Below, one piece after another: positions 13,401 through 21,704 of a stretch of DNA of 64,000 bases. The position numbers were made by a program, and so were the translations under genes. A model generated the notes under the pieces. That model did not search any database and had not been told where the DNA came from. It saw only the letters and a list, made by a program, of their open reading frames with translations. This DNA is from Archilochus colubris (Eukaryota; Chordata; Aves; Apodiformes; Trochilidae): positions 6,344,657-6,408,656 of the forward strand of contig CM041107.1 in NCBI GenBank assembly GCA_023079485.1. Reading direction: 5' to 3'. Position 1 is the stretch's first letter; each line of letters opens with the position of its first letter.

Positions 13401-16400
13401 TGTCCAGCTGAACTCACCTCAGGGATCCCTGCTCAGACACAGCAGAAACACTGAAACCAGCATCCCAGTTCCCAGAATAGTGCTACAGTTCCTAGAAACC
13501 AGATAAACCAATGTGCCTCCACCAGAGGTTGCCCTGTTTGGTAGGGCCCAACCTCTGCAATGCTCAGGTACCACCTGAGGCTCTGGCAAGCTGCATCTCC
13601 CTTCACTTAGCATCAGCTTAGCAGTGAGGTTTGGGAAGATCTCAACAGCTTTTGGATTCCATGGGCTGCAATACTGACTCTGCACCCTCACCACCATCCC
13701 AGTTCAGCACAGCCTCACTGGGCTGTCTCCTTACCTGCTGCTTCTGCAGTCTGGGAGGTCTCAGGGATGAAGCTCAGGGCCTGGCTGGGGTGGTTGCTCA
13801 GGTTCCTTTATCCTTTGTCCTTTATCCTTTTCACCTTCTGTGGAGTTTGAGTGGCAGCAGCTCAAAACTGAGCTGCTTTCAGGAACGCTGGTAGAGGAGT
13901 TCCAGCTCCCAGCCCTATGTGCTGTCCCAACCTGCAGTGGACAGGGAATGCTCCTCATCAGAGCTGCCTTCCTCTTTGGCTGTATGAACTTGCCAGGTAT
14001 TTCATAACAAAGAATTCAGGACTTTGAGGATGAGTCACGAGGCATCAGGTCCACCTGGCTGGGTTGTGCAAGCCATAGGAAAACCTACAAACACATGGTC
14101 CTGGGATGAAGATGTCACAGTGTAACAGCAAAGGGTGTTCTTGATGTACAGACAATGTAATGTGTCCCTCGGGGTAGTTCCTCAGCCCCTCCATCCTAAT
14201 ACTGGCCTTGTCAGTTGAAAATTAAATGCATTTCTGGAAGAAATGGTGCAGAAGCCAGTCTCACACCAGGCCACCCTGTCTGGGGAGAACCCTATCCCTC
14301 CTGTGCATGTCCCAGCAAAGGATGTTGGTGGCCAGTTTGGTTGGGCAGTGAAAAAGGGCCCAGTGGGAGGTCAGGAGGGGTGAGCAGCAGCACCTTGTTT
14401 CAGGGCAGGGGGATCAGTGTGGTGTGAGCATTGCCTGGCTGTGCCCATCCAGATGCTCTCTCTGGCTCTGTGTGGGTGCTGCTGGCCGGGCTCAGCACCC
14501 CAGTCCCAAACACCTTTGGTCCCTCACTGTGCACACTGATGCCGTGATCTATGGCACCTGACCCCGGATCTCCAGGAGCCTCCTCTCCTGCTCAGTCCTG
14601 CTATGGGAGTCCTGCGTCCCTTGTCACCAAGAACAGGCAGCCCTCCACTGCTTGCCACCGTGGTGTCCCCTGCCACAAAAGGGGCTGGGAAGCAGCAGGG
14701 ACAGAGGATTACAGGCCAGAGGCATTAACAGAGTGGCTGTTTCTCCAGTCTGGGTGACAGCCATGGTCACCTCTAGCTGCTTGGCCTCGTATTTACCCAT
14801 TTACCCCCAGGCTGCAGTCAGTAGCAGTGCCTGCCTTAATTTCTGTGCTTTGGAGGATCCCCTCGGGGGGTGGCTCATCCCTGCCCCTTTCTGCTGCCGA
14901 GCGGGAACTCGGGGCTCTGTGGTGTTGGGGTACACTGACTGCAGTTTGGTGCGTTCCAGGTGAAACCTTTGTCCTGGGAGATGGCCTCCCAGCACCCTTG
15001 GAGCCTCGCCTGGACCCCATGGACTCTGCCTTGAACTCTGTCAACTCATCCAGCCACAGCAGGAGCTCCAGGGACTATCGGCTGCAGGGATACAGGCACC
15101 TGCACCAACCCTCCAGCATCACCCAGGGCAGCACCTCTGCCTTGCATAGGCTTAGCTCTGGGGGTAAGAGAGTTCAGAAGACAGCCTCCAATTGTAAATT
15201 GGCCAATAAAATGCTTTTCTAACTCCAGTTACACCTTTCTGACTTCAGGAGGTATCAGAGCCTGGCTCTTACACTGCTGGACAGTAGTAGAGCTGATGGT
15301 AGTTCTAGAGACATGGTGGATGGGTGGGTGGGAATGTGGAGAGGTGATGCTTGCAGGGTCACTGCTTCTCTGTAGTGGCTTAGGAGGGGCCTGGAGGCCA
15401 ATGGAGGAGGCAGTAGGCAGGAGCTGAACTTGAGAGCATGGGCAGGGGGCTGTCAAAGCAGTAAACAGGCATCTGAGTCCGTGAGTGTGGATCAGGAATG
15501 GTCCCTGAGCTGAGAGCTGCCTGATGAAGCTGGGAGCTGGGGACAGGAGGATGGGAGGACAGGCCAGGGTGGGTACAAGGATGGCACTTAGCTCTGGAAG
15601 AATGGGGACAGAAGAGTTGGTTATTGCAGTACATCGACACAATGACAAATCCAAGTGCTTGCATAAAAAGTTGTGATTTTAGAAGCATGGTATCAGTAAA
15701 GGCTTCTAAAAAGCTCAGGCTGGTGATGCCTTGATACATCTGCCTCTCCCCACATCTGTGTGTGCAGGCAGAGAGCTGGAACAGTGGGCTGTGCTGATGC
15801 CAGCATGTTGAGAGCAGGATTTTTGGTAGCTCAGGAGATGCTTCAGGACAACAGAATTTCACATGTGGACTCAGTCCATCAGAAAATGCAGCCCATGAAA
15901 ACACAGAACAGCTTTGCTGGGGTAAAGCTGCTAAAGGTGGTGTTGGGAGCAAAGGGAGTGTGTGGGGAGAGAGGTGGGAATAGAGGATGGTTTTCTGCAG
16001 TGGTGGGACTTGTCAGCAGATGGGCAGGGAAAAGTGGGAATGGGGAGGGGGGCAATGGGAAACTGGGGTTTAGAGTGAAGAAAAGGTCTCAGTATGGGAG
16101 GCTGCCATGAAAAGGGAGGTCTGAGGAGTGAGAATAAGGCTTTGGTGCTGGACCTCTGCTGCAGGAATCTCCAGCAGGGCACATCCTGCTGCAGGATTTG
16201 CCCTTCACATTGTCTCTGCTGCTGCTTTGAGAGGAGCCTGAGTGGGAGATGAAGGGTGAATAACTGCTGGAGTCAGTCTGTGGGGGATGCTCAGTAACAG
16301 GGGCTCTTCTGCCATTCCCCAGGGTCAGACAGATACTTGGGCTCTCGAGAGGTCTCCAGGCTGAGCAGCCGTGACCCTTCCTCCTGGACAGTGGAGGAGG

Positions 16401-18535
16401 TGATGCAGTTCATAAGAGAAGCAGATCCACAGCTTGGCCCCCATGCTGACCTCTTTAGAAAACATGTAAGTTTCTCTGTGTGTTTATTTATTTATGTGTG
16501 TGGACCTACAGATTCTATACCACTGGGGGCTGATCAACACACCAGGGAAGTGTAGGAGAATCAGAGGCACTTTGTACCAGCTGGAGTTTTGTGCTGTGAA
16601 GAATATCCTTCTAACTTGTATCATGGGCAGGATTTGGATCCTCTGAGCTCCTGGAGGGGAAATGGCACAGCCCAGCTGAGGCTCTGAGCACGTTGCCTCT
16701 GTGTGTACAGGGAGCTCAGCTCTTGGCTGGATTTGAACCCTGGCACCAAAAATATAAAATGTTGTTCATCCTGTGTTAATATTCACATCGTAGCAAATTT
16801 CTCCTGCCAAGAACTATGTTCCAAGTGGAATTCATTGAGTGTGTTGCTGCTAAATTCCTCTGTTTCTTATAAAGAGGAGTCTCCTGAGGCCCTGGTTCTT
16901 GTGCATGTCTTTAAGTGTAAAATAGCTGCAGACAAACAGCATGAACTTTGTGGAATATAAGCTACAAAAATTTTGGCAGCTCCACATTCTGACTCCTGCC
17001 AGACAGTTCCCTCTGCCTTTTTATTCAGTCCATCTTACACCTGGTGGTGCTCATGAAGTCAGAAGAGCAGTAGGAGAAAATACTCATCTTCCCCAGGCAG
17101 GAGGTGTAGTGAAATGAGGCAACCAGGTGCCACTAATTACCAGATAAGGGGCATGAGCTTGTGTTCAGCCCACCTGTGCCTGATTAAGGCCTTTTATTGG
17201 CCCCCTAATCCTGCTCATGCGCAGTTGGGGCCCCCTAATCAGGCACAGGTGGGCTGAACACAAGCTCATGCCCCTTACCTGGTAATTAGTGGCACCTGGT
17301 TGCCTCATTTCACTACAAGGAGAGGTGGACGGGATGGTTCTTGCCCTGTGCTGGGCTGACACCACTTTTTTTAAAAATTAGTTTTCATTTCATTATGCAA
17401 GAGGGTGCACAGCTCTGCTAAGGGATGAAAGTCTCCTGTATTGGCAGTCTTGAGGAAGAGCTTTGCTTTCAGCTTAAGAAGGGAAAAGCACAACAAACCT
17501 GGTCCTGAAGATTACTGGAGATCTCACCAAGTGTGAGACCTTATTGAGCAGCCACATAGGACAGGATTTTATGTCGTTAGAGGTTGTGATTTTTATTTTT
17601 AATTTATAAGTCAATTATTTTTTTTTTCCATGGAAGCCTGTACGCAGCAAAGCTCTGGGCCAAGCCAGGGATCATGTCAAGGAATGTAAATGACTGGAAA
17701 ACTTCACATGCAGATGCTAAGTTCAGAGCCATTTTCTGGTTATTTTGAGCTTTGTGATCCCTCCCTGAGCCCCAGTGAGGGCACATCCAGCTCAGCTGTA
17801 AAGCCTCGGATGCTGTTGAAAGCTGTGCTGTTGAAATCAGCCTTGCTGGAGATGAGATGTTCCACTGCTGCTCTGCCAGCTGCTCAGACTTTACTTAGAA
17901 ACTCCAGAAGTCTGCTTTACAGGCAGTGGCAGTCCCTTCAGGTGTGCAGGGTTTGGTCCCTTGCCTCCAGGGCTGTGTGTGTTGTGGCAGAGCTGCTGTC
18001 CTGGCTGGCACATCCCGTCCCAGGACACTTCCCCTGCAGTGGGATGACCATGCCCTGGGGTGAGAGAGTGAGAGTGCTGCCCTGCCCTGCCACCGCCTTA
18101 ATTATTCCCCTGTCAGAGAAATCCCTTGCTTTTCTTCCCTCCCCACCTCCCTTCAGCATTTGTTCACCAGCTGGATGTGGCTCCTGCACGTTGTCCCTCA
18201 GCACCTTTCCCACTGCCATGCAGGATTCAGAGGCTGTGGGGCTGCCCCCCCTGGGATGCTGCAGCTCTGCACCACCTGCAGACACTTCTGTGGTGCTTGC
18301 ACACCCAGCTCAGTGCTTCGGTTGTTGTGGGTGTGGGAATAGGCTGGCTCTGGGGCTTAGAGGGGGGCATGAGGTGGTGCTGACGGGTGCTGGTGTCACC
18401 TCCTTGCAGGAGATTGACGGGAAAGCCCTGCTCCTGCTGCGGAGTGACATGATGATGAAATACATGGGGCTGAAGCTGGGGCCGGCCCTGAAGCTCACTT
18501 ACCACATCGACAAGCTAAAGCAAGGCAAGTTCTGA
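1249..18535 (+). CDS. SCMH1: SCMH1, Polycomb-group protein, C-terminal part (8 exons; gene starts upstream of window)
   Basis: Scm homolog, a nuclear Polycomb-group protein associated with PRC1. The coding exons are 1249-1481, 2041-2167, 3181-3381, 4050-4235, 9444-9575, 14960-15163, 16323-16465 and 18410-18535. All have AG/GT borders and compatible phases, and together give the last 449 residues. In order they encode a basic Lys/Arg-rich linker with an AT-hook-like [10 protein letters not shown], the SLED (DUF3588) domain beginning [10 protein letters not shown], a Ser/Pro-rich linker, and the C-terminal SAM/SPM domain ([12 protein letters not shown] ... [14 protein letters not shown]). The SAM domain polymerises and links Scm-type proteins to Polyhomeotic. 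The N-terminal MBT repeats are not in the window; the human protein is about 660 residues from memory, so roughly 210 are missing. SCML2 is the alternative, but the linker wording and the neighbouring CTPS1 favour SCMH1. No frameshift or stop interrupts the reading frame. Confidence 0.95.
2041..2167 (+). CDS. SCMH1: SCMH1 exon: Thr/Pro-rich linker
   Basis: The acceptor is ttttctgcag and the donor is ACAG/gtaagg. The exon continues the basic run with [18 protein letters not shown] and ends in phase 1. It joins the AT-hook-like stretch to the SLED domain. Confidence 0.93.
3181..3381 (+). CDS. SCMH1: SCMH1 exon: N-terminal half of SLED domain
   Basis: The acceptor is atcttggcag and the donor is TCAG/gtgaga. 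It encodes [20 protein letters not shown] through [14 protein letters not shown], the first half of the Scm-like embedded domain (DUF3588), which binds double-stranded DNA in SCML2. Confidence 0.95.
4050..4235 (+). CDS. SCMH1: SCMH1 exon: C-terminal half of SLED domain
   Basis: The acceptor is tgtctccag. It encodes [18 protein letters not shown] through [11 protein letters not shown] placed the donor at CCAG/gtagga because this joins in frame to the next exon (DRSSSLDD). An upstream acag/gtatct is a competing donor that would drop four codons. Confidence 0.93.
4236..9443. other. Large SCMH1 intron, no gene seen
   Basis: A 5.2-kb intron between the SLED and linker exons. It contains short T-runs (around 7617 and 7960) and no recognisable coding, RNA or mobile element. 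Confidence 0.6.
9444..9575 (+). CDS. SCMH1: SCMH1 exon: Ser/Pro linker
   Basis: The acceptor is ttttcctag and the donor is GAAG/gtgagc. It encodes [18 protein letters not shown] through PKNDRHPLE, a low-complexity linker between the SLED and SAM domains. Introns of about 5 kb flank it on both sides. Confidence 0.92.
9576..14959. other. Large SCMH1 intron, no gene seen
   Basis: A 5.4-kb intron. The open frames in it lack homology that I recognise and are not bounded by convincing splice sites. No mobile element was identified. Confidence 0.6.
14960..15163 (+). CDS. SCMH1: SCMH1 exon: Ser/His-rich linker
   Basis: The acceptor is gcgttccag and the donor is GGGG/gtaaga. It encodes [18 protein letters not shown] through [11 protein letters not shown]. 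The sequence is rich in Ser and His and probably disordered. The reading frame joins cleanly on both sides. Confidence 0.92.
16323..16465 (+). CDS. SCMH1: SCMH1 exon: first half of SAM/SPM domain
   Basis: The acceptor is attccccag and the donor is CAT/gtaagt. It encodes [18 protein letters not shown] and then [18 protein letters not shown] through LFRKH, the first helices of the SAM domain. The following intron splits the domain before [10 protein letters not shown]. Confidence 0.95.
17106..17316. mobile_element. Foldback (palindromic) MITE-like element, copy 1, in the SCMH1 SAM intron
   Basis: Two 81-bp arms run in from GTAGTGAAATGAGG and CCTCATTTCACTAC. They are inverted repeats matching at 80 of 81 positions (the single difference is about 39 bases in). 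A central unit of about 49 bp contains ccttttattggccccctaat. The element has no coding capacity. The flanks CAGGAGGT (17098-17105) and AAGGAGAG (17317-17324) agree at five of eight positions, consistent with a decayed 8-bp target duplication. A second copy lies at 60081-60292 in the opposite orientation. An 8-bp duplication suggests a hAT-type transposase supplied from elsewhere, but the termini do not show the common CAG start, so the superfamily is uncertain. Confidence 0.85.
18410..18535 (+). CDS. SCMH1: SCMH1 last coding exon: second half of SAM/SPM domain and stop
   Basis: The acceptor is tccttgcag. It encodes [18 protein letters not shown] through [13 protein letters not shown] and ends in TGA at 18533-18535. 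This is the oligomerisation surface and the end of the protein. Confidence 0.96.
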   Translation, partial: EIDGKALLLLRSDMMMKYMGLKLGPALKLTYHIDKLKQGKF

Positions 18536-18697
18536 GAGGACTCTTGGCAGGACAGACCCTGGAAGCTCCTCTCCTGGCCATCCATACCCGCGCTCGCCTG
18601 CAGACAGGTATGCATGCACACACCCATTTACGCCGCAGACGGACGCCTGGCCCTGCTGCAGGGGCTGTGCCACCCTCCTGCCCCACGCCAGCAGCCG

Positions 18698-18736
18698 GGG
18701 ACCAGGGGGACTCTGGGGACCAGGGGGACTCTGGAG
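18698..18736. repeat. Tandem duplication of about 19 bp in SCMH1 3' UTR
   Basis: The unit ggggaccagggggactct occurs twice in direct succession. It is not coding, since it lies after the SCMH1 stop. Confidence 0.8.
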
Positions 18737-19173
18737 GAGGCTGGCACACCCGGGGGCCTCACGCCGGACTCCGTCACAGGCATCGTGTTGGAAGGGGAGG
18801 GTTTCTCCCCGCTACCCGCCTGGCACTTCTCTGTGGGCTCCTGCTCCTGCTCTCCGGGATGGAGCCGTGGCTCTGGGCAGAGCCCTGGGACTGGGCTGGC
18901 TCTGGCTCCTCTCCCTCCCGGCCCCTCAGAGGGGTGGTGGGGCCAGGGGGCTGAGCTCTCCTCTGGGCAGCTCTGCTGCAAGGGGATGATGTCCCCAACC
19001 TGCACTTGGCCCCTGGAGCAGCATGCCAAGCTCAGAGCAGTGACTGTCCTGTCTTCCATGCCAGGGGGTGCCCGGCCTCCCACCCTGGGGTCCACTCACC
19101 TCCTGAGCACTGTCTGCCTCTCAGCTCCCAGCCTCCCCCTGGCTGGGACATCAGAACAGGGGTGGAGGCTTTC

Positions 19174-19187
19174 ATATTTATTTTTGA
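19174..19187 (+). promoter_or_regulatory. AU-rich element, copy 1, SCMH1 3' UTR
   Basis: ATATTTATTTTTGA contains the AUUUA pentamer core of mRNA-decay elements. The same 14-mer recurs 487 bases downstream. A role in mRNA stability is inferred. Confidence 0.45.
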
Positions 19188-19324
19188 CTGAGGGGGCCAC
19201 GCGGGAGCGTGGAGCAAATATTGGGGGAGCTGAGGGGCTGGGCCTGGCATGGCCGTGTCAGGGCTGGGCCTGGGTCAGCATTGGAGGCTGTCTGGATGCT
19301 GCAGGACTCAACTGATCCTTTGCT

Positions 19325-19326
<2 letters not shown>

Positions 19327-19354
<28 letters not shown>
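19327..19354 (+). repeat. 28-base poly-T run in SCMH1 3' UTR
   Basis: An uninterrupted run of 28 T, followed by more T-rich sequence to about 19394. In the mRNA it is a poly-U tract. Its exact length may vary or be an assembly estimate. Confidence 0.9.
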
Positions 19355-19355
<1 letters not shown>

Positions 19356-19660
19356 GGGTTTGTTGTTTTATTTTTTTAATTTCTCTTTTTTTTATAAGGA
19401 GTCATCTGTTTAAAATGATGAAATGATTTTTATACCTGTTGAACTTGCAGCTCTTGGAGATTTTTAGCCAGAAATGCAGTTTTGTCTTCTCAGGGGCCCT
19501 CCCAGCCCTCTGGTTTTGGTCCGTCCCAGCTCAGCATGTGCAAGAGGGTTTTGGGTCATGCAAGTCAGAAGGTCACAGTGTGGTGACCTGTCCTTGTGTT
19601 GCTCTTCCTGCCAGGGCTTTGCCCTACCTGGGTGCTCCTGTTTGTTTCAGACAGTCTAAT

Positions 19661-19674
19661 ATATTTATTTTTGA
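19661..19674 (+). promoter_or_regulatory. AU-rich element, copy 2, SCMH1 3' UTR
   Basis: A second exact copy of ATATTTATTTTTGA, again containing AUUUA. Confidence 0.45.
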
Positions 19675-20163
19675 TGGCACTTGAGCAGTAACCTGCTGTC
19701 CCAGACACGTTACTGCAGCTGCAAGAGGAGTCTCAGTCACCCACCCATGCCTTGTGTCCCCTGGGCAGCAGCTGCCAGGATGGGGGTGTCTGTGGGGACA
19801 GGGGCTGCACCCCTGGAGCATCACCAGCCCCCATGGTCTGACCTGGGGAATAGGCTGATGGAGCAGTGGAGGGGAAGGGGAGAGCTTCCAGTGTGTCCCC
19901 ACGCATGCACCCACAGCTCCTGCAGACCTTTCCCTCCTGCAGTGACAAAAAGGGCTGGGATGGGGAGCTCTGCTGCAAGCACTTCTCCTCCTTCTGGCTT
20001 TAGCTCACCCTCTGTGCATCCTGAGCAACCTCTCACACCCTCGTCCCTGCCAAGCTCGAGGGTCCTGGCCAGCAGCAGGAGAGGCCTCCTTTTGACAACC
20101 CTCCAGTCTTGAACTGGGTCAGGTTTACCCCTAAGGGGAAAAGTTGCAAAAAAACCCAAGAAC

Positions 20164-20198
20164 AATAAAAAAACAAACAAAAACCCCAAAGTAATAAA
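20164..20198 (+). terminator. Proximal polyadenylation signals of SCMH1
   Basis: There are AATAAA hexamers at 20164-20169 and 20193-20198, followed by the GT-rich agtgtgtgctgctg near 20212. They probably give a slightly shorter transcript than the signal at 20393. Confidence 0.55.
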
Positions 20199-20392
20199 AA
20201 GCTGTATAGCACAGTGTGTGCTGCTGTCCTCACTGCTGCACCAGTGGGGTCAGGGGGATGTGGGGCTCACTAGCAGAGTGAAACACAAGCCCCAGGGCAC
20301 CCCTCGTTTTCACCTGACACGGATCAGGCAGGTCCCTTGGTGGGGTCAGCCAGTGCTTTCCTCTGCACTTATTTTATGTTGATTTGTTTATA

Positions 20393-20398
20393 AATAAA
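20393..20398 (+). terminator. Distal polyadenylation signal of SCMH1
   Basis: AATAAA in tataaataaaagg, followed within 25-45 bases by a G/T-rich element (gtatgtgtgctggtgggg). This is the best candidate for the main 3' end, with cleavage near 20410. Confidence 0.6.
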
Positions 20399-20412
20399 AG
20401 GATAACTGAGTT

Positions 20413-21704
20413 CCTCCCTGATGGGTATGTGTGCTGGTGGGGGGATCCCCTGCCTGGGCCCTGCAGGGGTGGGGGGTGCAGGGCTGCTCCTGCCCAGCTC
20501 CTCCTGTGCCTCTGTGGGAGCTGGGCCAGACCTGGGCTGAGAAAAGCAAAACCCCAGCAGCAACCTGATATGTGATGAAGGAGAGCTCAGAGCTCACCTC
20601 CAACCCTGCCTGCTCCCTCCCCAGCAGCTCCTCGATGCTCTCCAGGGTGTTTTTCCCAGGATCATCCCTGCCTGGCAGCACTGGGGATGGTTGAGGAGGG
20701 GGCAGACGACTTTTGGGCTGCAGGGGCTGAGTTGTGGAGGCACAGTGAGGCCTCGGCCAGGTCCCATGGTGACCACTCCCCTGCATCCCTACAGTGACAA
20801 GCCCTGTGAAGGCAGATTTCAGTTCTAAACTTTCACTGCATTTCATGGAATCATTGAATCCCAGCCTGGTTTGGGTTGGAAGGGGCCTTACAGACTGTCT
20901 GTTCCATCCCCCTGCCATGGGGACACCTCCCCCTAGACCCAGCTGCTCAGAGTCCCATCCAGCCTGGCTTTCAACACATTCATTTTCTTAACTTCAGATG
21001 CTTCAAAAAAGGTTGCAGCCCCAGTTAAGGAGCTGAAACAACACAAAGGGTGTGGATCACAGCAGAAAGTGATGACCCCCACCAGGACTGCCCCTGGGCT
21101 GGCAGCTCCTGGGGTGACAAGAGCCCTGCTCAGGGGTCAGGTGGGGGCTATGGAGGCAGCAAAGTTCTCCCTAAGGGTGGGAGAAGGTGAAGCTGTGGGG
21201 TTTGTCCTGGGGGGAGCTGAGCCATCCCCCCCCCTTGTCTCTCTCCGTGTGTAACAAAAGCTTCCAAGGTGACCCCACAGCCCTTCCCCACATCCCAGAG
21301 TGCAGGGCCCTGGGGTGTCCCTGGGCCCAATGTCCCCAGAGCTGTCTGGGCAGGGGGGAGTGGATAATTCAACCCAAGCTGTGAGGCTGCTCCTGGGGAA
21401 GGCAGAAAGGAGCAGCAGTGATGGCCCCAGAGGACAGGAGAGCCGCAAGCCCTGGGTCACTGCACTGGGACCAGCCCCAGCTCTGGGAAGAAGGCAGCAA
21501 CCCCGCCAGGCAGCCTGCAGCAAGTGAACACCAGCACCATGCCCTGCACAGGCTGCAGGCTCAGGACAGGTCCCAAGCTTCTCCACTGCCCCACAATTTC
21601 AGCCAGATTGTAGCAAATGCTGCTAACAAACTTGTCCAGCCTACACCGAATTAGTTTAAAATTAGTATTATCCTTCGGTCGTTTTTCTCCCTCCATAACA
21701 CAGC
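20413..21704. other. Convergent intergenic gap SCMH1-CTPS1
   Basis: About 1.3 kb separates the inferred 3' ends of the two genes. Apart from the CR1 tail I see no gene. In particular there is no sign of SLFNL1, which lies between these genes in human. Confidence 0.6.
20843..20977 (-). mobile_element. CR1 LINE 3' tail, minus orientation
   Basis: It begins tcatggaatcattgaatccc and continues with ggtttgggttggaaggggcc and the ccccctgcc block, which is the reverse complement of a CR1 3' end. It lies in the gap between the convergent SCMH1 and CTPS1 3' ends. Confidence 0.7.

Larger units (their letters stand above)
18536..20412 (+). other. SCMH1: SCMH1 3' UTR
   Basis: About 1.9 kb follow the stop codon up to the best polyadenylation signal. 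The UTR holds a 19-bp tandem duplication just after the stop (about 18698-18736), a 28-base T run (19327-19354), and two identical AU-rich 14-mers (19174-19187 and 19661-19674). I infer the end from the AATAAA at 20393 and the G/T-rich stretch that follows it. Confidence 0.75.

Noticed and set aside
17106..17316. Foldback element as a microRNA precursor
   Set aside because: The 81-bp near-perfect arms are far longer than a normal pre-miRNA hairpin, and a second copy with a target duplication shows it is a transposon.
17690..18535. 281-codon continuous frame that includes the last SCMH1 exon
   Set aside because: Only 18410-18535 is SAM-domain sequence. A clear ccttgcag acceptor precedes it, and the upstream part is unrelated intron that happens to lack stops.
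18544..19315. Long overlapping frames on both strands after the SCMH1 stop
   Set aside because: They lie in the GC-rich 3' UTR, contain the tandem duplication, and contradict each other; chance open frames.
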